From assembly GCA_023897205.1 (NCBI GenBank), contig JAHWDD010000007.1, positions 930,001 through 994,000 on the forward strand: 64,000 nt of DNA, given 5' to 3'. Positions 23,718 through 33,740 of this stretch are shown here, one piece after another. The position numbers and the translations under genes are program-made. The first letter of the stretch is position 1; every line of letters starts with the position of its first letter. The DNA is from Exophiala sp. HKRS030. Lineage: Eukaryota > Ascomycota > Eurotiomycetes > Chaetothyriales > Herpotrichiellaceae. Below the pieces are notes generated by a model that was given only the letters and a program-made list of their open reading frames with translations, made no database searches and was not told the DNA's origin.

Positions 23718-25586
23718 ATGGCTGCCGGACAGTCAGCAACGGAACAACTGTTGGCTGCGCTGCCCAAATGCGCGGTACGCACTACAACCCCCGAACGACG
23801 TTGAGATTCACCAACCTAATGATATGAGCAATCTACAGGCCGCCTGTGCCCAGTCTATACTCCCGTCCTCGACATGTTCGTTGACCGACGTCGCATGTCT
23901 TTGTGCCGATGCGCCTATCCTTGGTCAAATTGAACAGTGCAGCACAGCCAACTGTACAGTTATCGAGGCTCTGAGTAAGTTGGAAATCCCAAGACCGGAC
24001 CGGACAATGAGGAGGGTCACCTCGAATCTTTTTCTGACCAAAATCGCTTTCTCAGGTGCCTTTAATGCGACCCAGACAGCATGCGGTGTCACACCGACCG
24101 ACCTATCACAGACCTACATCATTGTCACGTCGATATTCCTTGCTTTGGCAGTTTTGTTCTATCTGATTCGGCTCTACGTTCGGCCGCCATTGACTCCGGG
24201 ATTCCGTATCGACGACGGCATCATGCTGGTTGCGACTGTACGTACTCGTCGAACGACACATGCTTCCAATCCGCCCTCGAAGTTATTGATCATACTAACG
24301 TGTGTATCTCTTCAGCTTACGGTTGTCGTATTCACGGCGCTCAATTTGCAGGGTACATATCCTTCCCACTCCCTTATCCCTTCAGTCAAGTGGAAAAGCT
24401 CTCTGACTTGTAATGTGTGTAGCTGCGAACAAAGGTCTTGGAAAGGACATATGGAACGTTGAACCCGACAACATCGACATTGTCTTGAAGGTATTGTACC
24501 TCGAACTCGGAAATAGCATTCGGACCAGTATTGTGACTGAGTGACTGACTTTGTTTTTCGACAGGACTTTTTCATTGGCGAGTTCTTGTACATCTTCATC
24601 AGTGTCGTCACCAAGTTGGCCGTCTTGGCCTTCTACCTCAAGGTCTTTTCGCAGCCGTATTTCCAAAAGGCCGCATACCTCGTCATGGGTCTATGTTTCT
24701 CCTACTTCGTCTCGTACATGTTTGTGCTCGGCTTCGAGTGCACACCGGTGTCGTTCTTCTGGGAACAGTGGCGGGACCCCTCCGCTGGAACATGCATCAA
24801 CATCAACGCCGGAGGTTGGGCGGCTGCGGCGATCAACATCGCTCTCGACGTGGCCATCCTCGCCCTGCCGGTGCCGGTCATCCTCAGACTTCAAATCTCT
24901 CGGCAACAAAAACTTCAAGTGTTGAGCATGTTTGGAGTTGGATCATTGTGAGTCTTTTTTTTCCCGTCCCATGTCTAGATCCATGTCTATACAGAGCCTC
25001 TCCATACTGATACCGTGTCTCTGTCACTCTCCAGGATCACTGTCGTCAGCATCATAAGACTTCAATCACTCATCAAATTTGCAAAAGATTCCAACGTAAC
25101 ATGTGAGCTCTTTTTTTCCTATTCCTCTTTGGCATATTACATCAACACCAACTAACCCTTTTCCACTATCTAGACCATCTTTATTCCATCTCCATTTGGA
25201 GTTCTCTCGAATTGTACATCAGTATCGTTTGCGCATGCATGCCCGCTGCCCGTTTGTTCCTCCAGAGATGCTGGCCGTCGCGATTCGGCACGACAAAGGA
25301 CCACGCAGGCTCTTACCTCCGTCAGTCAAGTACTTCTCACGGCGGTGGCGGTCCACGGCAAGGTCCTCCTCAACCACCACCTCCGCAATATCAGCCGCAA
25401 CAACCGCTCAGTGCGAACCCTAACGATCGCATCTATATGTCCAAATCTGCATCCTATGATGTTAATGTATCACAAGTACCGGGAAGGAGGGACGACGTGG
25501 AACTCAGCGAGTCGGACGGGTGGTTGGCGACCTCAAAAGGAGGTAGAGGATACATGTCGTCTTCGAACAATCATGAAAGGTACTAG
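23718..25586 (+). CDS. CFEM-domain seven-transmembrane protein (PTH11-like)
   Basis: Integral membrane protein with an extracellular CFEM domain followed by a fungal rhodopsin-like 7TM region, the layout of PTH11-type receptors. Eight exons: 23718-23774, 23839-23974, 24056-24237, 24316-24352, 24423-24490, 24565-24947, 25035-25102 and 25174-25586, 447 residues. Eight Cys of the CFEM pattern are seen, from LPKCAAACAQS through DVACLCAD to TQTACGV, with the conserved Asp before the CLC. Hydrophobic segments follow (IIVTSIFLALAVLFYLI, FFIGEFLYIFISVVTKLAVL and others). The C-terminal tail is cytosolic, rich in Gly, Pro and Gln. The ATG at 23718 gives no good signal peptide; the in-frame sequence just upstream would encode one but has no ATG. 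Confidence 0.9.
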
Positions 25587-25800
25587 GGCAAGTGGCATTC
25601 AAGTACGCTGTCTACCTCTACCTCTACCAATCTTTCTCCCTGCGGACAAAAAGCTATCTCTTTCAGCAGTGACGTGTACAAATGTAATATTTCTCTTGTA
25701 CATACAATGTACAACCACTCACAACCTGTGTCCAAAAAATATGCTCCTATTTATCTGAGGTTTTCCAAAATCATCGGCCTGCCGCAACGGCCGGATTGAG

Positions 25801-27072
25801 TCATGTTTGTTCCTTACTCACAACCTCCAAGATCGACTGGGAGTCGTTCGACAGACACCACTGGATCGAATCAACAATCACCTTGTCCCATTTGTTTGTG
25901 GACCATAGATTTTGAAATCTCCTGAATCCATGAGGCAAACCGGGGAACACATAAGTCTTTGTTAGTACTCTGAGTGCGTCAAAGATTTATCAGCATCATC
26001 ATCACAATACGTTCCATTGACTAAAGCGAGGGGCGTTTGACGAGACTTACTCGTTCTTCTTTAATTTTTCTGCATAATAAAGTCCCTCGTCTCTCAACAG
26101 ATCCTGCCCGGCAACAAGACAACTCGTCTTTGGTAAACCTTGGATGACGGTGTCGTCGGTCAATGCGACGTTGAAGCTTGGGTCCGACACGGCTTCGGGT
26201 CCGAGAAGGTCGGCAAAAACTTTCAAGATGGACCATGGCAACACGGGAGCGTTTTGGTTTTGGTTGAAACTACTGAGGGCCTCTCTCGCCAAAGGGTTTG
26301 CTGAAGGGTGCAACAACCAAGGACTGGCCAGTACTTGACCCAGGATCGTCACCGCTGGTGCCGCCGCTTGGCCTGACTGCAGGAGTCGTTGTCGATGATG
26401 ATGTACGGCAATCGACGCCGCAAGACCTCCACCGGCAGACACACCGCCGACCACCACCTTCGAAGGGTCACCACCGAAGTCGGTCGCGTGAGTCGACAAC
26501 CATACCAAAGAATCCCACGCGTCGTTGAATTGAGTGGGCCAGGGGAACTCTGGAGTGTGTCGATAGTTGACATTGACGACGACCAGGGGGAAAGAAGAAT
26601 CGCCCACCAAACGTGAGCAAGTACCATCTTCCGAGTCGACATTCCCCAGGAGGTGTCCACCACCGTGGAAGTACAAGTATATCGGTAGACCTGTACCTGA
26701 AGTTGCACTCGAACTGGCATTTGTTGCGAGCACTTTCGGTTTATACACTCTGGCGGTTATATTTTGAGAATCCCTGGTGAGAATCGAGTAGTCTTGCCAT
26801 GCCACTTTTTCTTTCAGACCTAAAGAGCAGCGTATCAATCAGCATGACTTGGCTCGCTCGAATCATAAGGAGTGGACACTGGACTGAAACTAGAGATCCC
26901 ACCTACCTAACGCCTTGACTTGTTCTTGTGCCGCCACCGTTCGACCGGCGTTGGTCAGTGACCGCATCTCCAAGATAGGGAGGTGTAGTGGTGGTGCCGG
27001 CACTTCGCCTGTCGATTTGATAAAGTCCTCCCATTCTGCCACGGGACCTTGGTAGTCTGAATAATTACCCAT
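25801..27072 (-). CDS. Alpha/beta hydrolase, HGGG (hormone-sensitive-lipase-like) family
   Basis: Predicted carboxylesterase/lipase. Exons 27072-26907, 26819-26051 and 25969-25801 give 367 residues. The oxyanion-hole motif is YFHGGGHLLG, the nucleophile elbow is GGVSAGGGLA with the catalytic Ser, and the acid/base residues are expected in AGQDLLRDEG (Asp) and LPHGFRR (His), the last lying in the third exon. The usual GDSAGG elbow reads GVSAGG here. There is no signal peptide, so it is probably cytosolic. The final exon completes the catalytic triad; stopping at the second exon would lose the His. The gene converges on the CFEM-7TM gene with about 215 bases between stops. The substrate is unknown. 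Confidence 0.92.
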
Positions 27073-27707
27073 GATGTGTCGGTGTAGCCTTGTAAGAAAT
27101 GTAACTTACGAGAGATCACTTTGACTCGCGTTGCAAATAAATATACACAAACACTTCTTCGTATCGTTCGGCTGGTGACTGTGAACTGTTGAATTCCCCA
27201 AGGAACGATTGCCGAAGTACCGAAGACAAAGGTGTTTTGGTTATACCGAGTTAACCGGATTTTTTGATCAACCTTGAAACATCACATTTCTACCGACTCT
27301 GTAGATTAATTTATTGTTTAATCTTTTGGCAAGTACTCTGTAGGAGAGAGTAAGTAGCTCTTGTGTGAAAAACATCGAATGCTTCCAACAGTTCAAGGGT
27401 CTCCACTTTGAATGGCTTGAGATTGATTATACCTGACGCCGTAAACATCTTCAAGACACTTTGACGGGGAAATTGACAAGTATAACGCACAATTGCCATT
27501 GCTGGTAAACCTGGTGTTTATTGAAAGTCTGACAAAACAATTGTATGGTAGTGATTCAAATCTCACAAGACTAGCTGATCAAACGAATGACAAACACCTT
27601 CTACACCATCGGTCTTTCTCTTTATCTCAACCTATCATTCTTCTCCGACTTGCCCTTCTTGAATTGTCCAACTCTCACCTGATATATACGTGAGGAGACT
27701 GACTGCT
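27073..27707. other. Intergenic region
   Basis: About 635 bases between the hydrolase start and the flavin-reductase-like stop. AT-rich in part; no gene or motif that I can support. Confidence 0.55.
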
Positions 27708-28460
27708 TTACTGATTGTTAGAAGCGACCAGTCCAATAACATGTTCGGCGGCGTCATCCTTCACCACGTCGTCTTCGTCATCGCCATGAACGTCCTTGAC
27801 TTTTCCCGAAAGGTCGGACAAAGGACGATACATTTCCTCTTCAATGTCGGCCAGGTTCGAATGCTCGATTTTTCCTTGCTTCAAGCCGTACAGGTCGCAA
27901 AACATCATGATCATGGGCTTCCACTTGTCAGCGTCGACCCGATTGCGATGACCTTCCATCCTCAGGTTCTCGTGGATGCTGACCCGGAGGATCCTGACCT
28001 CGACCAGGAGGATGAGACCCTCGGCGGGTCTACCTCCGAACATCTTGTGGGAGGTGACCAGCTCGGCTTCCATGATGACGGGACACTCTTTGATCCCCGG
28101 ACACGCGACGTTCTTGGACGGGCGCGGCGTCAAGCCCGCGATGCCGAACTTGTCCTTGACGAAGCGGTATCCACGAGGTCGTTTGCCCTCGGGAACAGGG
28201 TCGGTGCCTGTAGTCCCCGCAAGCGCGTTGATCGCGTCGGCCATGTTGTCGGAGGCGAGATTCAGGACGCACTGTTTAGTGCGCAAGATGTTTTGGGTCG
28301 TTTGGGACGATGCGTCGAGGCCGAGGACGCCACCATGACCGAGCCAGAACGCCGAGGACATGGGACCGATGTTGGTGGTTCCGTCTGGATTATTGCTGGA
28401 GATGAGAACTACCGGAGTACCCCAGTAGAGAATGGCGGGAGAAATATCTTGGTGCTCCAT
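27708..28460 (-). CDS. Flavin-reductase-like FMN-binding split-barrel protein
   Basis: Single exon, 250 residues. The start (ILYWGTPVVLISSNNPDGTTNIGPMSSAFWLG) and the following GLDASSQTTQNILRTKQCVLNLAS match the flavin-reductase-like domain (PF01613 type), where FMN binds along the Asn/Ser-rich strand and loop. A fungal C-terminal extension of about 70 residues is acidic (KDVHGDDEDDVVKDDAAEH). Members use FMN for NAD(P)H-dependent reduction of flavin or small substrates; the fungal version has no settled role. There is no signal peptide and no peroxisomal tail. Confidence 0.88.
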   Translation of the reverse strand: MEHQDISPAILYWGTPVVLISSNNPDGTTNIGPMSSAFWLGHGGVLGLDASSQTTQNILRTKQCVLNLASDNMADAINALAGTTGTDPVPEGKRPRGYRFVKDKFGIAGLTPRPSKNVACPGIKECPVIMEAELVTSHKMFGGRPAEGLILLVEVRILRVSIHENLRMEGHRNRVDADKWKPMIMMFCDLYGLKQGKIEHSNLADIEEEMYRPLSDLSGKVKDVHGDDEDDVVKDDAAEHVIGLVASNNQ

Positions 28461-28490
28461 GTTAGACCTGAAATCTTGTGGTCTGCTTGC

Positions 28491-28536
28491 GGTGTTTTCG
28501 TAGTGTTTTCGTAGTGTTTTCGTAGTGTGGTGGTGG
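28491..28536. repeat. 11-bp tandem repeat in 5' leader
   Basis: The unit GTGTTTTCGTA is repeated head to tail about four times, then runs into a GTG-rich stretch. It lies 30-75 bases upstream of the flavin-reductase-like start, so it would be in that transcript's leader or core promoter. Confidence 0.85.
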
Positions 28537-28765
28537 TGATGGTGGAACGGTCGACAAAGTATTGTTCGCGGGCGGGCTATTTGTACTTTTACAAGCCCTC
28601 AAATTCGACGCAGCGACATCCGCAAGTTGTTCTCCTGATATACTCATTGTGTGTCCACTTGGAACAGAATATCTCCATGGACCTTGAGAATGTTATCTGA
28701 TTTTCTGCAACTTGATGCAGATGTCGACTTAAGTTTGCTCCAAAACTGATTCTCTCTAGGGGATC

Positions 28766-29101
28766 TTACTGGCCATTTCGAGAGCAGTACCAGTTCAGGC
28801 TGGCGCTATCTTCCTGGATCATGTCTTCATTAACCGGGTTTGACCTAGCTCTTGCGACGACTTCCACTGATTCGTGAGTGTGCATACTTCGTAGAATACC
28901 GGGGTTGTTGTTGATGAGGAAGTGACCAATCAACGAGCAATTCTGAGCTTGTTGCGGTTGAAAATTGTGGACCCCCAATATGTCGCTATACTTTGAGCAA
29001 GGATTTTTGTATTGCTTCATATCCATCCATGGGTGCCGATCAGGCGCAGGATATTGTTGCACATGTGTAGCCTTATCGCGAGACCACTCAAGTTCTAGCA
29101 T
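28766..29101 (-). CDS. Possible small protein, 111 residues
   Basis: An ATG-to-stop frame in an otherwise empty gap. The composition (WSRDKATHVQQYP, HTHESVEVVARARSNP, one YCSRNG end) is plausible for a protein but I recognise no family and no signal peptide. It lies between the stop of the ABC transporter gene and the start of the flavin-reductase-like gene. It may equally be chance or a decayed remnant. Confidence 0.2.
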   Translation of the reverse strand: MLELEWSRDKATHVQQYPAPDRHPWMDMKQYKNPCSKYSDILGVHNFQPQQAQNCSLIGHFLINNNPGILRSMHTHESVEVVARARSNPVNEDMIQEDSASLNWYCSRNGQ

Positions 29102-29156
29102 TTTCTGGACACTGTCTACAAACGGGTTCCAAGCATTTCCTGAGAGCTATCACTCT

Positions 29157-31622
29157 TCAAGTTTGGTCTGACTCTCCAGCCAAATAAGTAGGCTTCTCAA
29201 GCTCCATGGATCCTGCTTCATCTACCACTTGCACATGATGAAGTTCCTCGTCGATGGCGGTTTTGCGCTCCTCCCACTCAGGGACCTTGGCTAATTTCTC
29301 TCGTAGCTCCTTGATCTCTTTATCCATGCTGAATTTTTCAGCTTCGGTGCCAATCTTGACCAGTTCCCAATCATACCCTTCGTCGCCCAAGCCGAGTATG
29401 AGATTGGAAGTGTGATATTTCCGTAGGCTGGCACGGGTAGAGAGTGTGATCACGGTGATGCCCCGGTCTTTACACCGCTCATACAGTAGCCCTTCGACAT
29501 CCGAGGAAACCGCACTTGTCCCTTCATCCAGAAATGCATATCTCGGTTCATGATATAGGAGCCGCGCAAACGCCATGCGCTGTTTCTCTCCACCCGAGAG
29601 GACGTCTTTCCATTCTTTCCGTGTATCCCAACCTCCTTCGCGTGCGAGAAGGTGGCCAAGTTTGACGTCCTCGAGAACTCTCTCTAGTTCACTGTCGCGA
29701 CGTTCATTCTCACGCATATCGATCTCGGTATGAGGATAAATCACTTGATCACGCAATGTGCCCACGCTGAGGTATGGCCGCTGAGGGATGAACATTATCC
29801 CGTCTTGACCATTGTTACGTGGTCGCGAGACAAGCCCCCTGAAGACAGGCCAGAGGCCAGCGACGATCCTTGCGATGGCGGACTTGCCTACACCGTTGCT
29901 TCCAGAGATCAGAAGATGCTCGCCACTGTGTACCACGAATGAAAGAGACTCGATGAGTTCTTCTCCTCCGTAGGGATAAAGGGATGGGGCAACAATAGGA
30001 ACATCTTCAAGACGGACGCCATCAAAGCCAGCATGTAGCGTTCCCTGTACATCAGCCAGAGAGAACAACTCGGCTCTACTGGAATAACGCCGAGTACCTT
30101 GACCATAGGCGTTCGCATGTACCCGGTGAAGGGTGGAGATGAGTTGATATACTCGTGATGTGTAGCCAGCGAGCTCCGAGAGATCCTTGATGCTGTACAT
30201 CATTCTTCCGCCGGCATCGGCAAGCGAAAGCATGAGTCTCTTGTTTGTGATGAAGTCCTTCATGTGAGATCTCTCTCGTGAAAATTCCGATACCTCGGCG
30301 CCAGAGGACCCGGACGTGTCCAGTAGAGAAGTCAGTCCTGCCCATGCCGGCAAGTAGACGGGGATCGAGGTGATGATGTATCCAAAGGCTGACCACGAGT
30401 ACTTTAGGATAAAGTCCTCGAGCATGTTATAGCGGACTTTGACATTGTAGATCCCTTCCATCCAGCTGCGCAGTTCTCTGAAGGATTTATTCAGGTAGAC
30501 CTTCTCCACGTCTGCGCCGCCATAGAATGCGATTTCTTCGGCATTGGCTATGAGACGGGCATGGAGGCCACGAAAGTCGCCCTCTTTCTTCCCTTCAACG
30601 GCTTTCAATTTCCCGAACGGAGGCGAAAGTCTGCGTAGTAGGGTAGCGGTCGCGAAATAATTGGCCAGAAGTCCGGTCAGCGCTAGAGGACCTAGAGATC
30701 GGTAAAGTTGATAGTTGAAGACAAAGATATCAACCAACGGTTTTCCTAAAGACGAATATAATGATGCTGCCGACGTACAAAACAAGGTCAAGTCTTGCGT
30801 TATGAACTGATCAGCTCCTTGACCAACGCCGCCGTCCAAGTTCGTGAGTTTATAGTATGTGAGGTTGGAGTTCAGGTATAAGTCGTGTATGTATCGTGTA
30901 AGTCTGGTTCGGAAGGCAATTGATATCTTTGACTGCAGGAATTTGATCATGGAGTTGGTATAAGAGGCCAATGTACCAACCGACAACCACCGCAAAATCC
31001 CCAGCATAAAGGATTTGCCTTGGCCCGCGACCAAGTCTCGAACAATAGCGCCGTCCAGTCTAGCAACGACTAGGGACAAGTAGGTCCGCAGAATCAAAAA
31101 TACCCCGTGGCTCAACAGCAGTGCTGTCTCTTTACTGCGGAATCGTGGTATCATAATGTTTAGCAGACTGAGAAACTGGTGTAGGAAGGCCAAGTTGAGG
31201 CCGGGTTTTGTCTGAGGGGGTGGACCATGGCCATACGCTGGGGTCGATGCACCACTTGCAATCCTTGTGATCCGAGGAGGCGTCAGGAATAACCGTCTAT
31301 GTGCGTCGAACGTTGTAGGACGAGTAGGATGTATGATGACTTTCGAGGTAGTATTGCCTTTGGGCACGTATATAATGCGCTCGCCGCCTTTCCCTCTCAG
31401 TCCGCTGTTTTTCCTGACGAGTCTTTGCCCTCGAGCCTTCTCTTTGGTCCTTTCCTGCCACCATCTATAGCCGCCATAACTGCTTGAGAGGATAGAAATG
31501 AGGAGAGCTGCGGTTGCGGCAAGCCTGGCGGATCTCGGCGTCCGTTTGATCTGAGTTCGAAAGAGAGAGAGGTAGTGATTATAGAGGACCATCAAAGGGT
31601 CTTCTTTCGAGTGGACTGGCAT
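29157..31622 (-). CDS. Peroxisomal ABCD-type half transporter (PXA/ALDP family)
   Basis: Half-size ABC transporter of subfamily D, which carries long-chain fatty acids or their CoA esters into peroxisomes. Single exon, 821 residues. An N-terminal membrane segment (ARLAATAALLISILSSSYGG) precedes the ABC_membrane_2 domain, which has the family EAA-like motif EEIAFYGGADVEK. The nucleotide-binding domain has Walker A SGSNGVGKSA, the signature LSGGEKQRMAFARLL and Walker B YAFLDEGTSA. The C-terminus is a charged tail of about 80 residues. ABCD proteins work as dimers, so a second half transporter should exist elsewhere in the genome. I cannot decide between the PXA1 and PXA2 orthologues. It fits with the 2-hydroxy-acid oxidase carrying a peroxisomal signal in the same window. 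Confidence 0.95.
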   Translation of the reverse strand: MPVHSKEDPLMVLYNHYLSLFRTQIKRTPRSARLAATAALLISILSSSYGGYRWWQERTKEKARGQRLVRKNSGLRGKGGERIIYVPKGNTTSKVIIHPTRPTTFDAHRRLFLTPPRITRIASGASTPAYGHGPPPQTKPGLNLAFLHQFLSLLNIMIPRFRSKETALLLSHGVFLILRTYLSLVVARLDGAIVRDLVAGQGKSFMLGILRWLSVGTLASYTNSMIKFLQSKISIAFRTRLTRYIHDLYLNSNLTYYKLTNLDGGVGQGADQFITQDLTLFCTSAASLYSSLGKPLVDIFVFNYQLYRSLGPLALTGLLANYFATATLLRRLSPPFGKLKAVEGKKEGDFRGLHARLIANAEEIAFYGGADVEKVYLNKSFRELRSWMEGIYNVKVRYNMLEDFILKYSWSAFGYIITSIPVYLPAWAGLTSLLDTSGSSGAEVSEFSRERSHMKDFITNKRLMLSLADAGGRMMYSIKDLSELAGYTSRVYQLISTLHRVHANAYGQGTRRYSSRAELFSLADVQGTLHAGFDGVRLEDVPIVAPSLYPYGGEELIESLSFVVHSGEHLLISGSNGVGKSAIARIVAGLWPVFRGLVSRPRNNGQDGIMFIPQRPYLSVGTLRDQVIYPHTEIDMRENERRDSELERVLEDVKLGHLLAREGGWDTRKEWKDVLSGGEKQRMAFARLLYHEPRYAFLDEGTSAVSSDVEGLLYERCKDRGITVITLSTRASLRKYHTSNLILGLGDEGYDWELVKIGTEAEKFSMDKEIKELREKLAKVPEWEERKTAIDEELHHVQVVDEAGSMELEKPTYLAGESDQT

Positions 31623-32053
31623 TCTGTAGAGGTGATTGCGATTGATCTGGCCAGCGCTATTGTCACCTGGCCGAGGAACACATTGTCATCACAGGACCAT
31701 GAGCAGGAGGGACGCCAGGTGTCTTGCTGTCTAATCCTAGGTCATGGAAGGTCGTCGTGCGCAAGGAGAATCTTGACAGGAAGTGAAGTCGACCGATCAG
31801 ACGGTTGCCTCGTGTACGCAGCATTGACGCAATGATGGTGTTAAACAAAGTCACGGGCCTCAACGGGGACTTTGGCATGTGAAGTTGTGCCGAGGCTTGA
31901 AGCCTGCGACGTCTCGAATATGCGTGCTATGTATGATTCTCGACAATCCCATGCCACCCAACATTCCATTCTTTTATTAATAGCCAACGACAGTCATCTA
32001 CGAGTTTACAAGAAACCCGAGTCGCTGAAACACTCCTTATCTCATCCAACTTG
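31623..32053. other. Intergenic region
   Basis: About 430 bases: promoter of the ABC transporter and 3' end of the D-2-hydroxyacid dehydrogenase transcript. No gene seen. Confidence 0.5.
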
Positions 32054-33112
32054 TCATAAATGGCCATTCAACTGGTCTTTTTGTTCAGGTATAGGTGTCA
32101 ACAAGGACCCTTTGTCCACGGCGTTCTCCAGATTCTGCAGCACAAGCATTTCCATCTCTTTTTGTGTTTCCCAAGTCATTGTGCCAATATGAGGGACGAT
32201 GAAGGCTCGATCATTTTTCAAGAGCCCATCTTCGATCCTCGGCTCGTCTTCGAATACATCGAGTCCAACGGATGAGACCTTCCCACTGTCCAATGCCGCC
32301 ACCAGGTCCTTCTCTTTGATCAATGCTCCTCGTGCAGTGTTCACAATCACAACACCGTCCTTCATCTTTGCGAATTCTTTGGCCGATATGATGTGGCGTG
32401 TCTTTGCATTGAGGGACAGGTTCAAACTGAGAACATCCGATTTGGCAAGTAGTTCGTCAAAACTGAGGTACGTTGCATCCCCTTCGAGTTCCTTGGGCAG
32501 TTTCGATCTATTGTGATAGGCGATCGTCATGCCAAACGCTCGTGCTCGATCTGCCATTGCCTGAGAAAATGTCAGCTTCTGGTACTCTCAAAGGCCACCA
32601 GCTTCGCTTACTCTGCCAATGCCGCCCATCCCTAGGATGCCCAACAGCTTGCCTTTGGGATCATTACCAAGCTGAGCGTCGCCTTTCCACTTTCCTTCCT
32701 TGATGGCCTTCAGAGGTGTCCAGGCCTGTCTCAATGCACCCAAGAGCAGGAAAATACCAACATCAGCCGTCGCGTTGTCTACGGCAAGCGGCGTGCTAGA
32801 CACCTTTATCCCTCTTTTTGTACAAGCATCCACCTCAATATTATCATAACCCGCACCGTTGTGGCATATATATTTCAGGGAGGAAGGTAGACACGAGACC
32901 AGCTCTTCGTTGAATGGGCCCGTTTCTGAAGTCGACGTGTTTGAGCGATACAGAGCAACAACATCATCATACTCCCCAGCCTTGCATTTTAAGAGGAATT
33001 CGTCTCGTGTTCCTTTCCGGAACTCTTTCAAGTTGTATTTAGAAGCGTAGGCTTTCCACTCCGCGTTCGTGTGTGCCAGGTCACCGATCAGCAGCACTGC
33101 AGGTTTTGACAT
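32054..33112 (-). CDS. D-isomer-specific 2-hydroxyacid dehydrogenase
   Basis: NAD(P)-dependent reductase of 2-oxo acids such as glyoxylate or hydroxypyruvate. Exons 33112-32612 and 32560-32054 (51 bp intron, GTAAGC...CTCAG) give 335 residues. The nucleotide motif is GILGMGGIGR, split from the rest by the intron. Catalytic residues are visible as Arg in NTARGALI, Glu in DVFEDEPRI and His in VPHIGTMTWET. SLKYICHNGAGYDNI is the typical start of the catalytic domain. It is divergent from the polyol dehydrogenase gene across 628 bases. Exact substrate is open; glyoxylate/hydroxypyruvate reductase is the usual role of this clade. Confidence 0.93.
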
Positions 33113-33740
33113 ATTGGGAGGAAGTGGTGAGAAAACCAGGGACCTTTTTGTCTATACTATACAAGAAAACGAGGGAGTAGGGTCTCGTTAATTACACGAA
33201 CCTCAAAAGCCCATAGACAGCAAACGAATCTCCAATGCCATTTGACTGCGGGAACATCTACGATATGCACGACCTTTTGTGTCATTCTCGTCATCGGCAT
33301 TTGAACCGAGTTTGGTCCCCCGCACCGCCGTCTAATGCCGCCTCATACGGCGAGACCGTTTGGGGCGGTGGGCATTAAAAACCCCCACCAAGGTTGTCAC
33401 TGCAGTGCATCGTAGCACTGAGTTCACCCCGCGGGCAACAACTTGTGGCCTTTGGGGCGCCGTTGGGCTACCCCTCGCCGAAACAACGCAGGAAAATGTG
33501 CACTTCAATAGCCGATGAGCTTCCTTTGGGTGCCGGCGAGCATCCCGGACAACGATTCAAGGCTTGACGTTCTATCCACTGGAATACTCCGTAGGCACAC
33601 TTGATATAAGCCAACTGCCATGTGGACGGTAGACTGTCGCCCAAGCTGACTGGAGACGAACTTTTGTAGGAAGAACAATTCTTCTGAAAACAACAAGCAA
33701 AATATCCATTCTGGCTGTGGTTTGTCATTGGATTATTGGA
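33113..33740. promoter_or_regulatory. Shared divergent promoter with GC-rich inverted repeat
   Basis: 628 bases between two dehydrogenase genes. At 33324-33375 a CACCGCC / GGCGGTG inverted pair encloses a GC-rich loop. CCCCGC near 33427 matches the reverse of the fungal carbon-repressor (CreA) consensus SYGGRG. One TACTCCGTA copy is at 33585. Function is inferred from these motifs only. Confidence 0.4.
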
